From NCBI GenBank assembly GCA_029941135.1, contig JAPYRI010000007.1, positions 1 through 58,791 of the forward strand: 58,791 nt of DNA, read 5' to 3'. The DNA is from Alphaproteobacteria bacterium (GTDB taxonomy: Bacteria > Pseudomonadota > Alphaproteobacteria > JAPYRI01). The position numbers and the translations under genes are program-made. How positions within the stretch are numbered: position 1 is the first letter of the stretch; each line of letters opens with the position of its first letter. This document shows, one piece after another, positions 9,711 to 18,974 of this stretch. The notes under the pieces are model-generated. The model ran no database searches and was not told where the DNA came from. It worked only from the letters and a program-made list of their open reading frames with translations.

Positions 9711-10004
9711 CTAAATGCCCATGTAATCGAAAAAGCGGATGCTCGGCTCCCCGTCCAACATTGCGCCGAGTGTATCCATATCGCCGCGCTCGCCGCGCCA
9801 GGCAAGGTAGGTTTCGTATTTTTGCCGGGTTTCCCACTGTTCAACAATCATGATGCTATTCGGATCGTCCTGGTTATTGACCAGGTGAATGGATTGGCAG
9901 CCATCGTACTCACGGGTGTCCGGCAACCTGCCCTTGAACCAATCCCGCACTTGATCAAAACAGCCTTCCTTCGTGCGCACTTCGAGTATGACCTGACAAG
10001 CCAT
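9711..10004 (-). CDS. Antibiotic biosynthesis monooxygenase (ABM)-domain small protein
   Basis: VILEVRTKEGCFDQVRDWFKGRLPDTREYDGCQ...VEQWETRQKYETYLAWR; start 10004 with GGGGAG RBS. Confidence 0.85.
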   Translation of the reverse strand: MACQVILEVRTKEGCFDQVRDWFKGRLPDTREYDGCQSIHLVNNQDDPNSIMIVEQWETRQKYETYLAWRGERGDMDTLGAMLDGEPSIRFFDYMGI

Positions 10005-10131
10005 GGTTAACTCCCCTATTCTGGTGTTTGTCGTGAGGCAATCTCTCGCCATCTAAGCGCCGATCATAGGCGAGGCGGGGGCATTGACACAAATGTTATG
10101 CAGCCGGGCAAACAATTGGGAGGGTCATATT

Positions 10132-10557
10132 ATGGAGACGACGAATATTCTAACCGGGAGTTGCCTCTGCGGCGCGGTGGCGTTCATGTTCGAAACCCCT
10201 TCCATCGGCGCCGGGCACTGCCATTGCACCATGTGCCAGCGCGCCCATGGGGCGGGGTTCGTGACGTGGATCGCGGTGCGCGAAGATGGCTTTAAAATCA
10301 CTAAAGGCGACGACGTCATTGTCCATTTCCGCAGCTCGGATCACTTGACCCGCAGCTTTTGCGGCCGCTGCGGCAGCTCCATGCTGTGCAACGAAGACAG
10401 CCACGACAATGTGATTGACATCACCCTGGCTAACATCCATGGCGAGATCGATAAACCGCCCACCGGGCATTTCTTTTATGACTGCCGCGCCCCGTGGACC
10501 CAGGTGAACGATGACTTGCGCAAGTTCGGCGGTGAAACCGGAATGGAGAAATTGTAG
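10132..10557 (+). CDS. GFA (glutathione-dependent formaldehyde-activating) family protein
   Basis: GSCLCGAVAF, CHCTMCQRAHGA, FCGRCGSSM Zn motifs; RBS GGGAGG. Confidence 0.9.
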   Translation: METTNILTGSCLCGAVAFMFETPSIGAGHCHCTMCQRAHGAGFVTWIAVREDGFKITKGDDVIVHFRSSDHLTRSFCGRCGSSMLCNEDSHDNVIDITLANIHGEIDKPPTGHFFYDCRAPWTQVNDDLRKFGGETGMEKL

Positions 10558-10584
10558 GGGTGGGTGTGAGTAGAGCCCGCCGCG

Positions 10585-10700
10585 TCAAACGCCGAAGGAG
10601 TCGAAAAACCGGATGCTCAGCTCGCCCTCTGTTAAGTCGGCAAACTCCTTCATAATGCCTTGTGCGCCCCGCTGTAATTCTGGTCCCGTCGCTGGGAACT
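10585..10700 (-). pseudogene. 3' remnant of a second ABM-domain gene
   Basis: Minus-strand reading RGAQGIMKEFADLTEGELSIRFFDSFGV* matches the C-terminus RGERGDMDTLGAMLDGEPSIRFFDYMGI* of the gene at 9711; no complete ORF. Confidence 0.65.
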
Positions 10701-10712
10701 TTCGCCGTGCGA

Positions 10713-11915
10713 TCAACCGTCGTATTTGCCGACGATGGAGATGCTGGCGACGTTCCGGTGGGGGGCGCCGCCGAGGTTATGGGTGAGGCCAATGCGCGGA
10801 TTGTCCAACTGGCGCTTGTCGGCGCGGCCCTGAAGCTGGGTGTACATCTCGTACAGCATCCTGAGGCCTGACGCGCCAATCGGGTGCCCGAAGCACTTTA
10901 GGCCGCCGTCGATCTGACATGGGATTTGACCGTCCGCATTATAGAAGCCGTCGAGCACGTCTTTCCAGGCTTCGCCTTCTTCCGACAGATAGAGGTCTTC
11001 CATGGTGACCAATTCGGTGATCGAGAAGCAGTCGTGGCACTCGAACATGCTGATCTCGTCGCGTGGGTTATCGATGCCGGCTTCTTTGTAGGCGCGCGCG
11101 GCAGCTTTGCGTGTGGTCATGAAATAACTGCCGTCCCATGAATTGTGGCTTTGCTCGGTGCCGTTTGACACCGCCAACTGCAACGATTTCACGCTCACCA
11201 GGTCTTTTTTACCCATGCTCTTGGCGATCTCGGGCGTGGTCACGATGGCGCAGGCCGAGCCGTCCGACACGCCGCAACAGTCAAAAAGCCCGATGGGGTC
11301 GGCGATCATCGGGGCGTTCAACACCTTTTCCATGTTGATCTCTTTTTGCAGGTGCGCCTTGGGGTTCTTGGCGCCGTTAGCGTGGCTTTTGACCGAGATC
11401 TGCGCCATGGCGTTCTTGACGTCTTTCGCCCGGATGCCATGCTTTTCTTGATAGGCACTGGCGAGCAATGCAAAATTGCCAGGGGCCGACGAGTTGGCCC
11501 AGAACATGTTGTTCAAGGTCCCCCGTCCACGCTGGGGCAGCCCGCCGTAGCCGGTGTCTTTTAATTTTTCGACCCCGGCGGCAAGGGCGATGTCGGCGGC
11601 GCCGGACGCGACCGCATAGACGGCCCCGCGGAAGGCTTCGGTCCCACTCGCGCAATAGTTCTCAACGCGGGTGACCGGGATGTAATCAAGGCCCAGGGCT
11701 TCGGCCAGCGGCACCCCTGATTTGCCCACGTGGACTTCTTCGATGGCGGTTGCAAACCAGGCGGCGTCGATCTGATCGCGCTCGATGCCCGCGTCGGCGA
11801 TGGCTTCCTGAAAGCCTTCAACAATGAGGTCGTCCGCGTTCTTGTCCCAGCGTTCGCCAAATTTAGAGCAGCCCATGCCCAAAATCGCGACTTTATCTTT
11901 AATGCCCGATGCCAT
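10713..11915 (-). CDS. Acetyl-CoA acetyltransferase/SCP-x-like thiolase
   Basis: VTRVENYCASGTEAFRGA, GGLKCFGHPIGASGLRM, LTHNLGGAPHRNVASISIVG; start 11915 with GGAGAACAAC. Confidence 0.92.
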   Translation of the reverse strand: MASGIKDKVAILGMGCSKFGERWDKNADDLIVEGFQEAIADAGIERDQIDAAWFATAIEEVHVGKSGVPLAEALGLDYIPVTRVENYCASGTEAFRGAVYAVASGAADIALAAGVEKLKDTGYGGLPQRGRGTLNNMFWANSSAPGNFALLASAYQEKHGIRAKDVKNAMAQISVKSHANGAKNPKAHLQKEINMEKVLNAPMIADPIGLFDCCGVSDGSACAIVTTPEIAKSMGKKDLVSVKSLQLAVSNGTEQSHNSWDGSYFMTTRKAAARAYKEAGIDNPRDEISMFECHDCFSITELVTMEDLYLSEEGEAWKDVLDGFYNADGQIPCQIDGGLKCFGHPIGASGLRMLYEMYTQLQGRADKRQLDNPRIGLTHNLGGAPHRNVASISIVGKYDG

Positions 11916-12012
11916 GTCGTTGTTCTCCTTGCTCGCCCCCGCAGTGCAAACCGTGCCCAAGGGACTTATACCATAAATCGTCTTTTTTCCAATGAGACGC
12001 CTGTAATAAAGG

Positions 12013-13467
12013 TTACGCCGCTTTGTGTTCGGGCGCCGCTTTCCAAAAATACTTGGTAAATCCGCGCTGATCGTCGTGTTCTTTGACCCGAAACACCATG
12101 CGCATGGTCATGCCGACGCTGAGCGTGCCCTGATCGACGTCGGTCATGTCGGCCAGCAGCCGCCCGCCCTCGGCGAAGGTCACAATGCCAAAGTGCGACG
12201 GCGGGTCCATGCTGTAGGTGAGGTTGTCGGCGGTCCAATTCATGATCGTCGCCTTGGTGTCGGCGAACGGATGGTCTTCTTGGGTGTGGAACTCCCGGCA
12301 ATTGGGGTTCACGCACACGTTCGATTTGGGGTACTGAACCGTGCCGCATTTGGAGCACTCGCCGCCCAAGAACGCGGTGATCATGTCCTTGTTGCGGTAA
12401 AGCGACGTAAGGGCGGTTTGCCTATCCAGTTCGCCGCGCAAGCCATGCTCCTTGGTGACCAGTTTATTGAAGGCTAAAAACTTATTGTAATTGGTCTCCT
12501 CCCGCCGGCGCGCGAGGTGACCTTTAACGCCTTCACGCGGGCTGAGTTTTGCCAAGGCGTCGGTCGTGCGGAACACCAGCGCGTCCACGCCCTGACCCCA
12601 GCCGACGACCAATATGGTCTCGCCGGGTTTCGCTTCCTGCAGCAGGTCAACCAGCATCACCAGTGCGTGCGCTGTGCCGCTTTCGCCCATCTCGGCATGC
12701 AGATTACCGCGCACGGCTTCGACCTTGATGCCGGCCATTTTGGCGATGCGCTTCGGCACCGGGCCCATCACGCTCGGCATGACGAAGTGATCGATCTGTT
12801 CTGGGGTTACGTCGACTTCTTTGAACAGGCCTTCAAGCGCACGTGGCACGATCTTGAAATACCCCTCGTCGCGGATCCAGCGTTCTTCCCAGTTGTAGTC
12901 GAACTCTTCGTTGGCGCCCCGGTAGTGGTCGACGAAATCGACCGCCAGTTGATGGCTGCCGACAAATTCGGCAATCACATTTTCGCTACCCAAAAGTAAA
13001 GCGGCGGCGCCATCGCCGAATAGTAATTCATGCGTGCTGCCGGATTTGGTCCGGCGCTTGTCGGCGGCAACGAACAGCGAACTGCCGCCTTCGAGGCTCG
13101 CCGTCTTCAAAGCCGAAATCAGCCCCGAGGTGCCCGAGCGCTGGGTGGATGACACATCACCGGTCACCACGTCTTCCGAGAGGTTTAAGGCGGTCGCCAA
13201 AATGCCCGCGTTCTGGCGGTCTTCAAACGGCATGGAGGTGCTGGCGAAGGCGAGGGTTTTGAGGTCGTCGGGCACGGTGCCACCCAGGCAGTCCCGCGCC
13301 GCCTCGACCGCCATTGTAAGGCTGTCCTCGTCCCAATTGCACATGGAGCGCTCGCCCTTGGCGAGGCCCTTGAGGCCTGCGTTGAACCACGCGTTGGCTT
13401 CCACTGCTGCTGCGCGGTTGAGCCGCAGACGCGGCACATATGCCCCGTACACCACGATGCCTGACAT
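12013..13467 (-). CDS. HMG-CoA synthase/KAS III-like domain fused to DUF35 (Zn-ribbon + OB-fold) domain
   Basis: IVVYGAYVPRLRL...DEDSLTMAVEAARD thiolase-like fold; CSKCGTVQYPKSNVCVNPNC Zn ribbon followed by OB-fold. Confidence 0.85.
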   Translation of the reverse strand: MSGIVVYGAYVPRLRLNRAAAVEANAWFNAGLKGLAKGERSMCNWDEDSLTMAVEAARDCLGGTVPDDLKTLAFASTSMPFEDRQNAGILATALNLSEDVVTGDVSSTQRSGTSGLISALKTASLEGGSSLFVAADKRRTKSGSTHELLFGDGAAALLLGSENVIAEFVGSHQLAVDFVDHYRGANEEFDYNWEERWIRDEGYFKIVPRALEGLFKEVDVTPEQIDHFVMPSVMGPVPKRIAKMAGIKVEAVRGNLHAEMGESGTAHALVMLVDLLQEAKPGETILVVGWGQGVDALVFRTTDALAKLSPREGVKGHLARRREETNYNKFLAFNKLVTKEHGLRGELDRQTALTSLYRNKDMITAFLGGECSKCGTVQYPKSNVCVNPNCREFHTQEDHPFADTKATIMNWTADNLTYSMDPPSHFGIVTFAEGGRLLADMTDVDQGTLSVGMTMRMVFRVKEHDDQRGFTKYFWKAAPEHKAA

Positions 13468-13610
13468 GAATTTCCCCTTATCTCTGCTTAGGTTGGATTT
13501 CAGTCATATTTGCACATCACGCGCGCTGACAAAAGCGCTGGATCACACCTAGGGGTGCCGTGTTACTTTGGCGCGTTTAGGAGAGCTGAATTTTGGGGAG
13601 AATTTGCTGC

Positions 13611-14840
13611 GTGAGCTCGATTGTCTATACAGAACCATCTGAAATCATTGAGCAAATTGCGGATGGTAGCGTTTTGATCCTGCCCGGCGGCTGCACCGAG
13701 CCGACCGCCTTTTATGCGGCACTCAGTGCCGGCATCGGCAGGTTTTCGGATTTGAAGCTGTTTTCGGGCCTTCAGTTTGGCCCCTACAGCTTTCTCGATC
13801 GTGGCCTTGGCACCCATTTCTCCTACACCACCTGGCACGTGAACGGCAAAGCGCGAAAGCTCGCCCGCGACGGACTCATCTCCTATCTGCCAGTGCGCTT
13901 TTCGGAAGTGGGCAACGCCTTTCCCCATCAGGATGTTCTGGTCATCCAAACCGGCCCGCCAAACAACGGCAAGGTTAATTTGGGGGTGTCGGTCAGCATG
14001 AACTTGGAACTGCTGAAGGACGCCAAGTGCGTCATTGCCGAGGTGACCGATCAGATGCCCGTGACCTGCGGCGAGTCGGTGATTTCCACCGATCAGATCG
14101 ATTATTTCATCCATGGCAACACGGACTTGTCCGAGGTGGCGCGACCGGAGCCCGGCGCGCTCGAAGTGGAGATCGCCAAACGAGTTTTGACCCTCATCCC
14201 CGAGGGCGCATGCGTGCAATTGGGCATCGGCGGCGTGCCGGAATCGCTCATCGCCATGCTCGCCGGGCGCAAAGACATTCGCCTTCATACCGGCATGGTG
14301 ACCGACGGCTTCATCCCGTTTCTGGAGCAATCCGATCATCAAGTCACCATCGCCGAGGTGTTTGGCACCCGGCAGATTTTTGACTACGTCAATAACAACC
14401 CGCAAATTGAGCTGCGCGCCGCCAGCTACACCCACAGCCCAACCGTTATCGGCGCCAACCCCAAATTCACCTCGATCAATTCCGCCTTGGAGATTGATCT
14501 GATGGGGCAGGTGAATGCGGAAGCGGTCAACGGTAAGCCGGTCGCTGGCATCGGCGGCAGTTTGGATTTCTTTGAGGGTGCGGCGCGCTCAGATGGCGGC
14601 CGCGCAGTGATTGCACTCGCGTCTACCGCAGGCGGCGGCAAGCATTCCCGCATCGTCACCCAGTTGGCAGCGGGCGCACCCGTGACCATCCCGCGCTACA
14701 TGGTGCACACGGTGGTGACCGAACACGGCATCGCCGAGCTGCGCGGCAAAAGTTTGCACGACCGGGCGATCGCACTCGCCCATGTGGCCGACCCCAAATT
14801 CCGCGATGACTTGATGGAAGCCGCCAACCAGGTGCCTTAG
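13611..14840 (+). CDS. Acetyl-CoA hydrolase/4-hydroxybutyrate CoA-transferase family
   Basis: LQLGIGGVPESLI, VVTEHGIAELRGKSLHDRA; GTG start at 13611 after GGGGAGAA. Confidence 0.9.
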   Translation: MSSIVYTEPSEIIEQIADGSVLILPGGCTEPTAFYAALSAGIGRFSDLKLFSGLQFGPYSFLDRGLGTHFSYTTWHVNGKARKLARDGLISYLPVRFSEVGNAFPHQDVLVIQTGPPNNGKVNLGVSVSMNLELLKDAKCVIAEVTDQMPVTCGESVISTDQIDYFIHGNTDLSEVARPEPGALEVEIAKRVLTLIPEGACVQLGIGGVPESLIAMLAGRKDIRLHTGMVTDGFIPFLEQSDHQVTIAEVFGTRQIFDYVNNNPQIELRAASYTHSPTVIGANPKFTSINSALEIDLMGQVNAEAVNGKPVAGIGGSLDFFEGAARSDGGRAVIALASTAGGGKHSRIVTQLAAGAPVTIPRYMVHTVVTEHGIAELRGKSLHDRAIALAHVADPKFRDDLMEAANQVP

Positions 14841-14841
14841 G

Positions 14842-16263
14842 TCACGACACCTCCGGCCATTTGTCGGCCCAGGGTTGGGCGGTCTCAAGCTGGGCGGCCA
14901 GGCGATAGAGCGTTGATTCTTCACCGAAACGGCCGATCAACTGCACCCCCACCGGCAGGCCGTCGTCGGTCTGGTGGAGCGGTAGTGACATTGCCGGCTG
15001 GCCGGTCACATTGCATAGGGACGTAAAGTAGGCGGAGGCTTCCATGCGCTGCCGTGCGCGTTGAGGCTCACTTTTGTCGTGGTCGAAAAAGCCCAAGGGA
15101 GGAGGGGCGGTGTTCATGGTGGGGGTCAGCCACACATCGTAATCGTCAAAGAATGGCGCCACTGTGCGCGCGAACCGTTGCAGATTTTGGAGGGCCATGG
15201 CGAGATCGCTGCCCCTCAGCCTTTTGTCGGTTTTGGTCATAATCCAGGTGTGCTTTTCGAACTGATCCGGAGTCGCGGTGCGGCCGGTGCGCGCCTCCCA
15301 GTCGCGCAGAGTCCAAGCGCCAAACGACGCCCACAAGGTGCCAAACAAGGGAGTGAGCGAGCTGCCATCCACCTTGGGCAGGTCTTCAACAACCGTGTGA
15401 CCGAGGCTTTCACACAGTTTGGCGGCGTTTTGGACCGCGTTTACGCAATCTGCTTCCGCCTCGTAGCCATGAATGGAGCGCGCGCTGAAAGCGATTTTGA
15501 GTTTGCCCGGATCGGCACTAACCTCGGCTAAAAAAGGCCGTGCGGGCGGCGCGGTCACATAGGGCGCACCTGTGTCCGGACCTGAGGTAGCGTCCAAAAG
15601 GGCCGCGCTGTCGCGCACGGTCCTCGTGACCACGTGTTCCGCCACCAGCCCGCCAATCAAGTCACCGTAGTCGGGGCCGAGCGGGTTACGTCCACGGGTC
15701 GGTTTCATGCCGACCAAACCACACCAGGATGCGGGACCGCGTATGGAGCCACCGCCGTCGTTTGCATGCGCGGCTGAGACCATGCCGCTTGCCACTGCGG
15801 CGGCCGAACCGCCCGAAGAGCCTCCCGGGGTGTGATCTGTGTTCCACGGATTGTGAGTGGGGCCAAACAATTCAGGCTCGGTAGTGGGTTTCAAGCCGAA
15901 CTCCGGGGTGTTGGTTTTGCCGACGACCACCAACCCCGCGCGTTTATAACGGGCAACCAATTCGCTGTCGTGGGGGGAGATGTAATCTTTCAAGAAGCGC
16001 GAGCCCTCGGTCATCGGCGCGCCCGCGTACTCGGCGAGCAGATCTTTGAGCAAAAAAGGCACGCCTTTTAGGGGCCCGTCGGGCAGGGGGCCCTTTGCGA
16101 CCTCGCGCGCAGTTTCAAACATCGGGGTCACGACTGCGTTCAAACGCGGATTAAGCGCTTCGATTTTGGCGATGGCAGCATCGACCAGTGCCAACGGTGA
16201 CACTTCGCCCGACCGTACCCGTTCGGCTTGCGCAAGCGCATCCAAGCGCATCAAATCCGTCAT
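14842..16263 (-). CDS. Amidase signature family (AtzF/GatA-like)
   Basis: [75 protein letters not shown]. Confidence 0.95.
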   Translation of the reverse strand: MTDLMRLDALAQAERVRSGEVSPLALVDAAIAKIEALNPRLNAVVTPMFETAREVAKGPLPDGPLKGVPFLLKDLLAEYAGAPMTEGSRFLKDYISPHDSELVARYKRAGLVVVGKTNTPEFGLKPTTEPELFGPTHNPWNTDHTPGGSSGGSAAAVASGMVSAAHANDGGGSIRGPASWCGLVGMKPTRGRNPLGPDYGDLIGGLVAEHVVTRTVRDSAALLDATSGPDTGAPYVTAPPARPFLAEVSADPGKLKIAFSARSIHGYEAEADCVNAVQNAAKLCESLGHTVVEDLPKVDGSSLTPLFGTLWASFGAWTLRDWEARTGRTATPDQFEKHTWIMTKTDKRLRGSDLAMALQNLQRFARTVAPFFDDYDVWLTPTMNTAPPPLGFFDHDKSEPQRARQRMEASAYFTSLCNVTGQPAMSLPLHQTDDGLPVGVQLIGRFGEESTLYRLAAQLETAQPWADKWPEVS

Positions 16264-16274
16264 GGGAGAACCCC

Positions 16275-16883
16275 TCAAGCGGCGACGGTGATACTGGCGA
16301 GCATTTTGAACGCTTCATCCAGCGAGACCACGTCCGCGTATTTGGCCTCAAGGTCATAAAGATTGGCCTCATGAGCCGGGGGGTCCCGGTCAGCGACGCA
16401 ATCTTTGACGACCACTGTCCTGAAGTTGCACGACAGGCTATCGACCCCGGATGCGCGCACACAGCCACTGGTGGTGAAGCCGGTCACAAACACCGTATCG
16501 ACGCCTGCTTTCAGCATCTGCTCCTTAAGCCCGGTCTCAAAAAACGCACTCGGGGCAAACTTGGTGACGATAACCTCATTCGCGCGGGGTGCAATGCGAC
16601 TGTCGATTTGGACCAACTTGTTGCCGTCCTCAAGCATGTTCAGCATCGGTGCTTTTTCGCGGAACATATGACCGTCTTCGGGTTTTGAATAGGCGACGGT
16701 GGTAAAGTAAACTGGGAATCCGCGCGCCCGAAACGTTTCCAGAAGCTGCCCGATGTTGGCCACTTCGGTGGTGAAATTGCCCCCCATCACACAAGTGGGG
16801 TCAGTAAAGGCGTTGGATGCATCAACGATCAGCAAGGCTGGGCGTTTGCCGACGCCGGTTGCATTGGTGTTCAATCTAGCCAT
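16275..16883 (-). CDS. Isochorismatase/N-carbamoylsarcosine amidase family hydrolase
   Basis: ALLIVDASNAFTDP, VTGFTTSGCVRASGVDSLSCNFRTVVVKDCVADRDP. Confidence 0.9.
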   Translation of the reverse strand: MARLNTNATGVGKRPALLIVDASNAFTDPTCVMGGNFTTEVANIGQLLETFRARGFPVYFTTVAYSKPEDGHMFREKAPMLNMLEDGNKLVQIDSRIAPRANEVIVTKFAPSAFFETGLKEQMLKAGVDTVFVTGFTTSGCVRASGVDSLSCNFRTVVVKDCVADRDPPAHEANLYDLEAKYADVVSLDEAFKMLASITVAA

Positions 16884-16911
16884 TCTTTGCTCCCTCTGAT
16901 GGTGCCGGCCG

Positions 16912-17538
16912 TCAAGCGACCGTCACGCCATATATCCACGGGCGTGCCAGGCGGTCCCGGGCCTGAAACGCCGCAATTGCGTTGCCATGTTGTAGGGTTT
17001 TGCCGATCTCGTCCAGCCCGGCAAGTAAGGCGTCCCGATCACCGGCTGCGATTTCGAACGGGATCGTGTCGCCTTTAGGTGACGTGATTATGTTGGTTTC
17101 TAAGTCGATGGTGAAAGACGTATCGCCTGCAGCCTGCTCGGCAGCGTGGGCGAGATCGTTGACCCGATTTTCGGGCAAACTGATCGCCAGCAGGCCATTT
17201 TTGGTGCAATTATTTGCAAATATGTCCCCGAACCCGGGCGCGATCATACAGCGAAAGCCCATGCCCGAGAGCGCCCAAACCGCCATCTCGCGCGAACTGC
17301 CACAGCCGAAGTTACGCCCGGCGATGAGGATTTGCGCGTCTCTGAAACCTGGGCGGTTGAGTTCAAACTCAGGGTTTTCCTCGCCGTCAGCTAAGAACCG
17401 CCAGGGCGCGAAGGCAAAGTAGCCCAATTTCGCGCGCGGTTGTGACATCAAATTATCGATCGAGATAATCACGTCCGTATCGACGTTTTGACGCATCAAG
17501 GGTGCGGCGGTGGCGGTCAGTTGGGTAAACTTTTCCAT
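16912..17538 (-). CDS. LeuD-like small subunit of an alkylmalate dehydratase/isomerase
   Basis: NVDTDVIIS...LIAGRNFGCGSSREMAVWALSGMGFRCMIAPGFGDIFANNC; substrate loop differs from canonical LeuD. Confidence 0.88.
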   Translation of the reverse strand: MEKFTQLTATAAPLMRQNVDTDVIISIDNLMSQPRAKLGYFAFAPWRFLADGEENPEFELNRPGFRDAQILIAGRNFGCGSSREMAVWALSGMGFRCMIAPGFGDIFANNCTKNGLLAISLPENRVNDLAHAAEQAAGDTSFTIDLETNIITSPKGDTIPFEIAAGDRDALLAGLDEIGKTLQHGNAIAAFQARDRLARPWIYGVTVA

Positions 17539-17541
17539 GTC

Positions 17542-18951
17542 TCAGCTCGCCAACTTGCGCACGTCGGTGATGCAGCCCGCGACGGCCGCTGCCGCCGCCA
17601 TGGCCGGGTTGGCCAGGTGCGTGCGCGCCTCCGGTCCCTGACGGCCGACGAAGTTACGGTTGGATGTGGACACACAACGCGCGCCCGGCTCGACCCGCTC
17701 ACCATTGGCGGCCACGCACATGGAGCACCCTGGCTCTCGCCAGTGGAAGCCCGCTTCTGTGAAAACTTTGTCGAGACCTTCGGCCTCGGCGGCCTTTTTG
17801 ACGGGAGCGGATCCCGGCACCACCCAGGCAGTGACGCGGTTCGCCACTTTGCGGCCTTTGACAATCTCAGCGGCTAAACGCAAGTCTGATAGCCGGCCAT
17901 TGGTGCACGAGCCGATAAACACTCGGTCTATCGGCACCCCTTCCAATGCTTGTCCTGGCGCAAGGCCGATGTAGTCCAAGGCCGCTTTGATATTTTGGCG
18001 TTCGCTGACGTCTTTTGCCTGCGCGGGGTCAGGGAGATTGCCGCTGATCCCGGTGATTTGTCCGGGGCTGGTGCCCCAGGTGACTTGCGGCTCAATGTCA
18101 GCAACATTCACCGATAATTCTTTGTCGAATCGGGCGTCGGGGTCGGTCGGCAAGGCCCGCCAGTGGGCCAGCGCTTGATCCCATTGGCCGCCCTTGGGCG
18201 CAAACGGCTTATCGGCAAGATAACCGAATGTGACATCGTCGGGCGCAATGATGCCTGCGCGCGCGCCCAATTCGATTGACATGTTGCACAATGTCGCACG
18301 GGCATCGACCCCCAGCGCTTGAATGATCGGGCCGGCATATTCGATGGCATAGCCGCTGCCCGCATCGACGCCAAATTTGCCGATGGTGTAAAGGATCAAG
18401 TCCTTGGCGACCACGTGCGCACTCAAGCTACCGTTATAGCGAATGCGCATTTGGCGCGGTTTGGTTTGCACCAAGGTTTGGGTCGCGAGCACATGCGCAA
18501 CTTCGCTCGACCCGATGCCCCAGGCGAGGGCGCCCAGCGCCCCGTGGGTGGACGTATGGCTGTCACCGCACACGAGCACAGTACCGGGGAGGGTGAGGCC
18601 TTGTTCGGGCCCAACCACATGCACGATCCCTTGCGCCGCGTCGTTTAAATCAAAAAGTTTAATCCCCCATTTGGCGCACCCTTCGCGCAGGCCACGCACA
18701 TACCTGCCACTACGTCCGCCGGTGTCGTCATCGCGCCCGGGTTCGCTCGATACGGCGTGGTCGGGGGTGGCGAACGCGAGCTCCGGCGAGTGCACCGTGT
18801 AGCCCTTATCGTTCACTTCTTCCAAGGCCATGGTGCCGGATAAGTCGTGCAATAAGTGCCGGTCCACGTGCAACAAGGATTGGTCTTGGCCCAAGTCCGC
18901 AACCACGTGCAGATCCCAGATTTTATCGACGAGGGTATGGTCGCCGGTCAT
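17542..18951 (-). CDS. LeuC-like large subunit (aconitase family)
   Basis: LLHVDRHLLHDLSG, VCGDSHTSTHGALGALAWGIGSSEVAHVLATQTL, FIGSCTNGRLSDLRLAAEIVKG, EPGCSMCVAANGE. Confidence 0.92.
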   Translation of the reverse strand: MTGDHTLVDKIWDLHVVADLGQDQSLLHVDRHLLHDLSGTMALEEVNDKGYTVHSPELAFATPDHAVSSEPGRDDDTGGRSGRYVRGLREGCAKWGIKLFDLNDAAQGIVHVVGPEQGLTLPGTVLVCGDSHTSTHGALGALAWGIGSSEVAHVLATQTLVQTKPRQMRIRYNGSLSAHVVAKDLILYTIGKFGVDAGSGYAIEYAGPIIQALGVDARATLCNMSIELGARAGIIAPDDVTFGYLADKPFAPKGGQWDQALAHWRALPTDPDARFDKELSVNVADIEPQVTWGTSPGQITGISGNLPDPAQAKDVSERQNIKAALDYIGLAPGQALEGVPIDRVFIGSCTNGRLSDLRLAAEIVKGRKVANRVTAWVVPGSAPVKKAAEAEGLDKVFTEAGFHWREPGCSMCVAANGERVEPGARCVSTSNRNFVGRQGPEARTHLANPAMAAAAAVAGCITDVRKLAS

Positions 18952-18974
18952 AGGGTTTGCTGCCTTTGTGCTGT

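Noticed and set aside
13563-14435. 290-aa minus-strand ORF opposite the CoA-transferase
   Set aside because: Antisense shadow of a well-recognised CDS; no family features.
16912-18951. LeuC/LeuD as ordinary leucine biosynthesis genes
   Set aside because: No leuA or leuB nearby, LeuD loop altered, and embedded in a hydantoinase/lyase/amidase operon.
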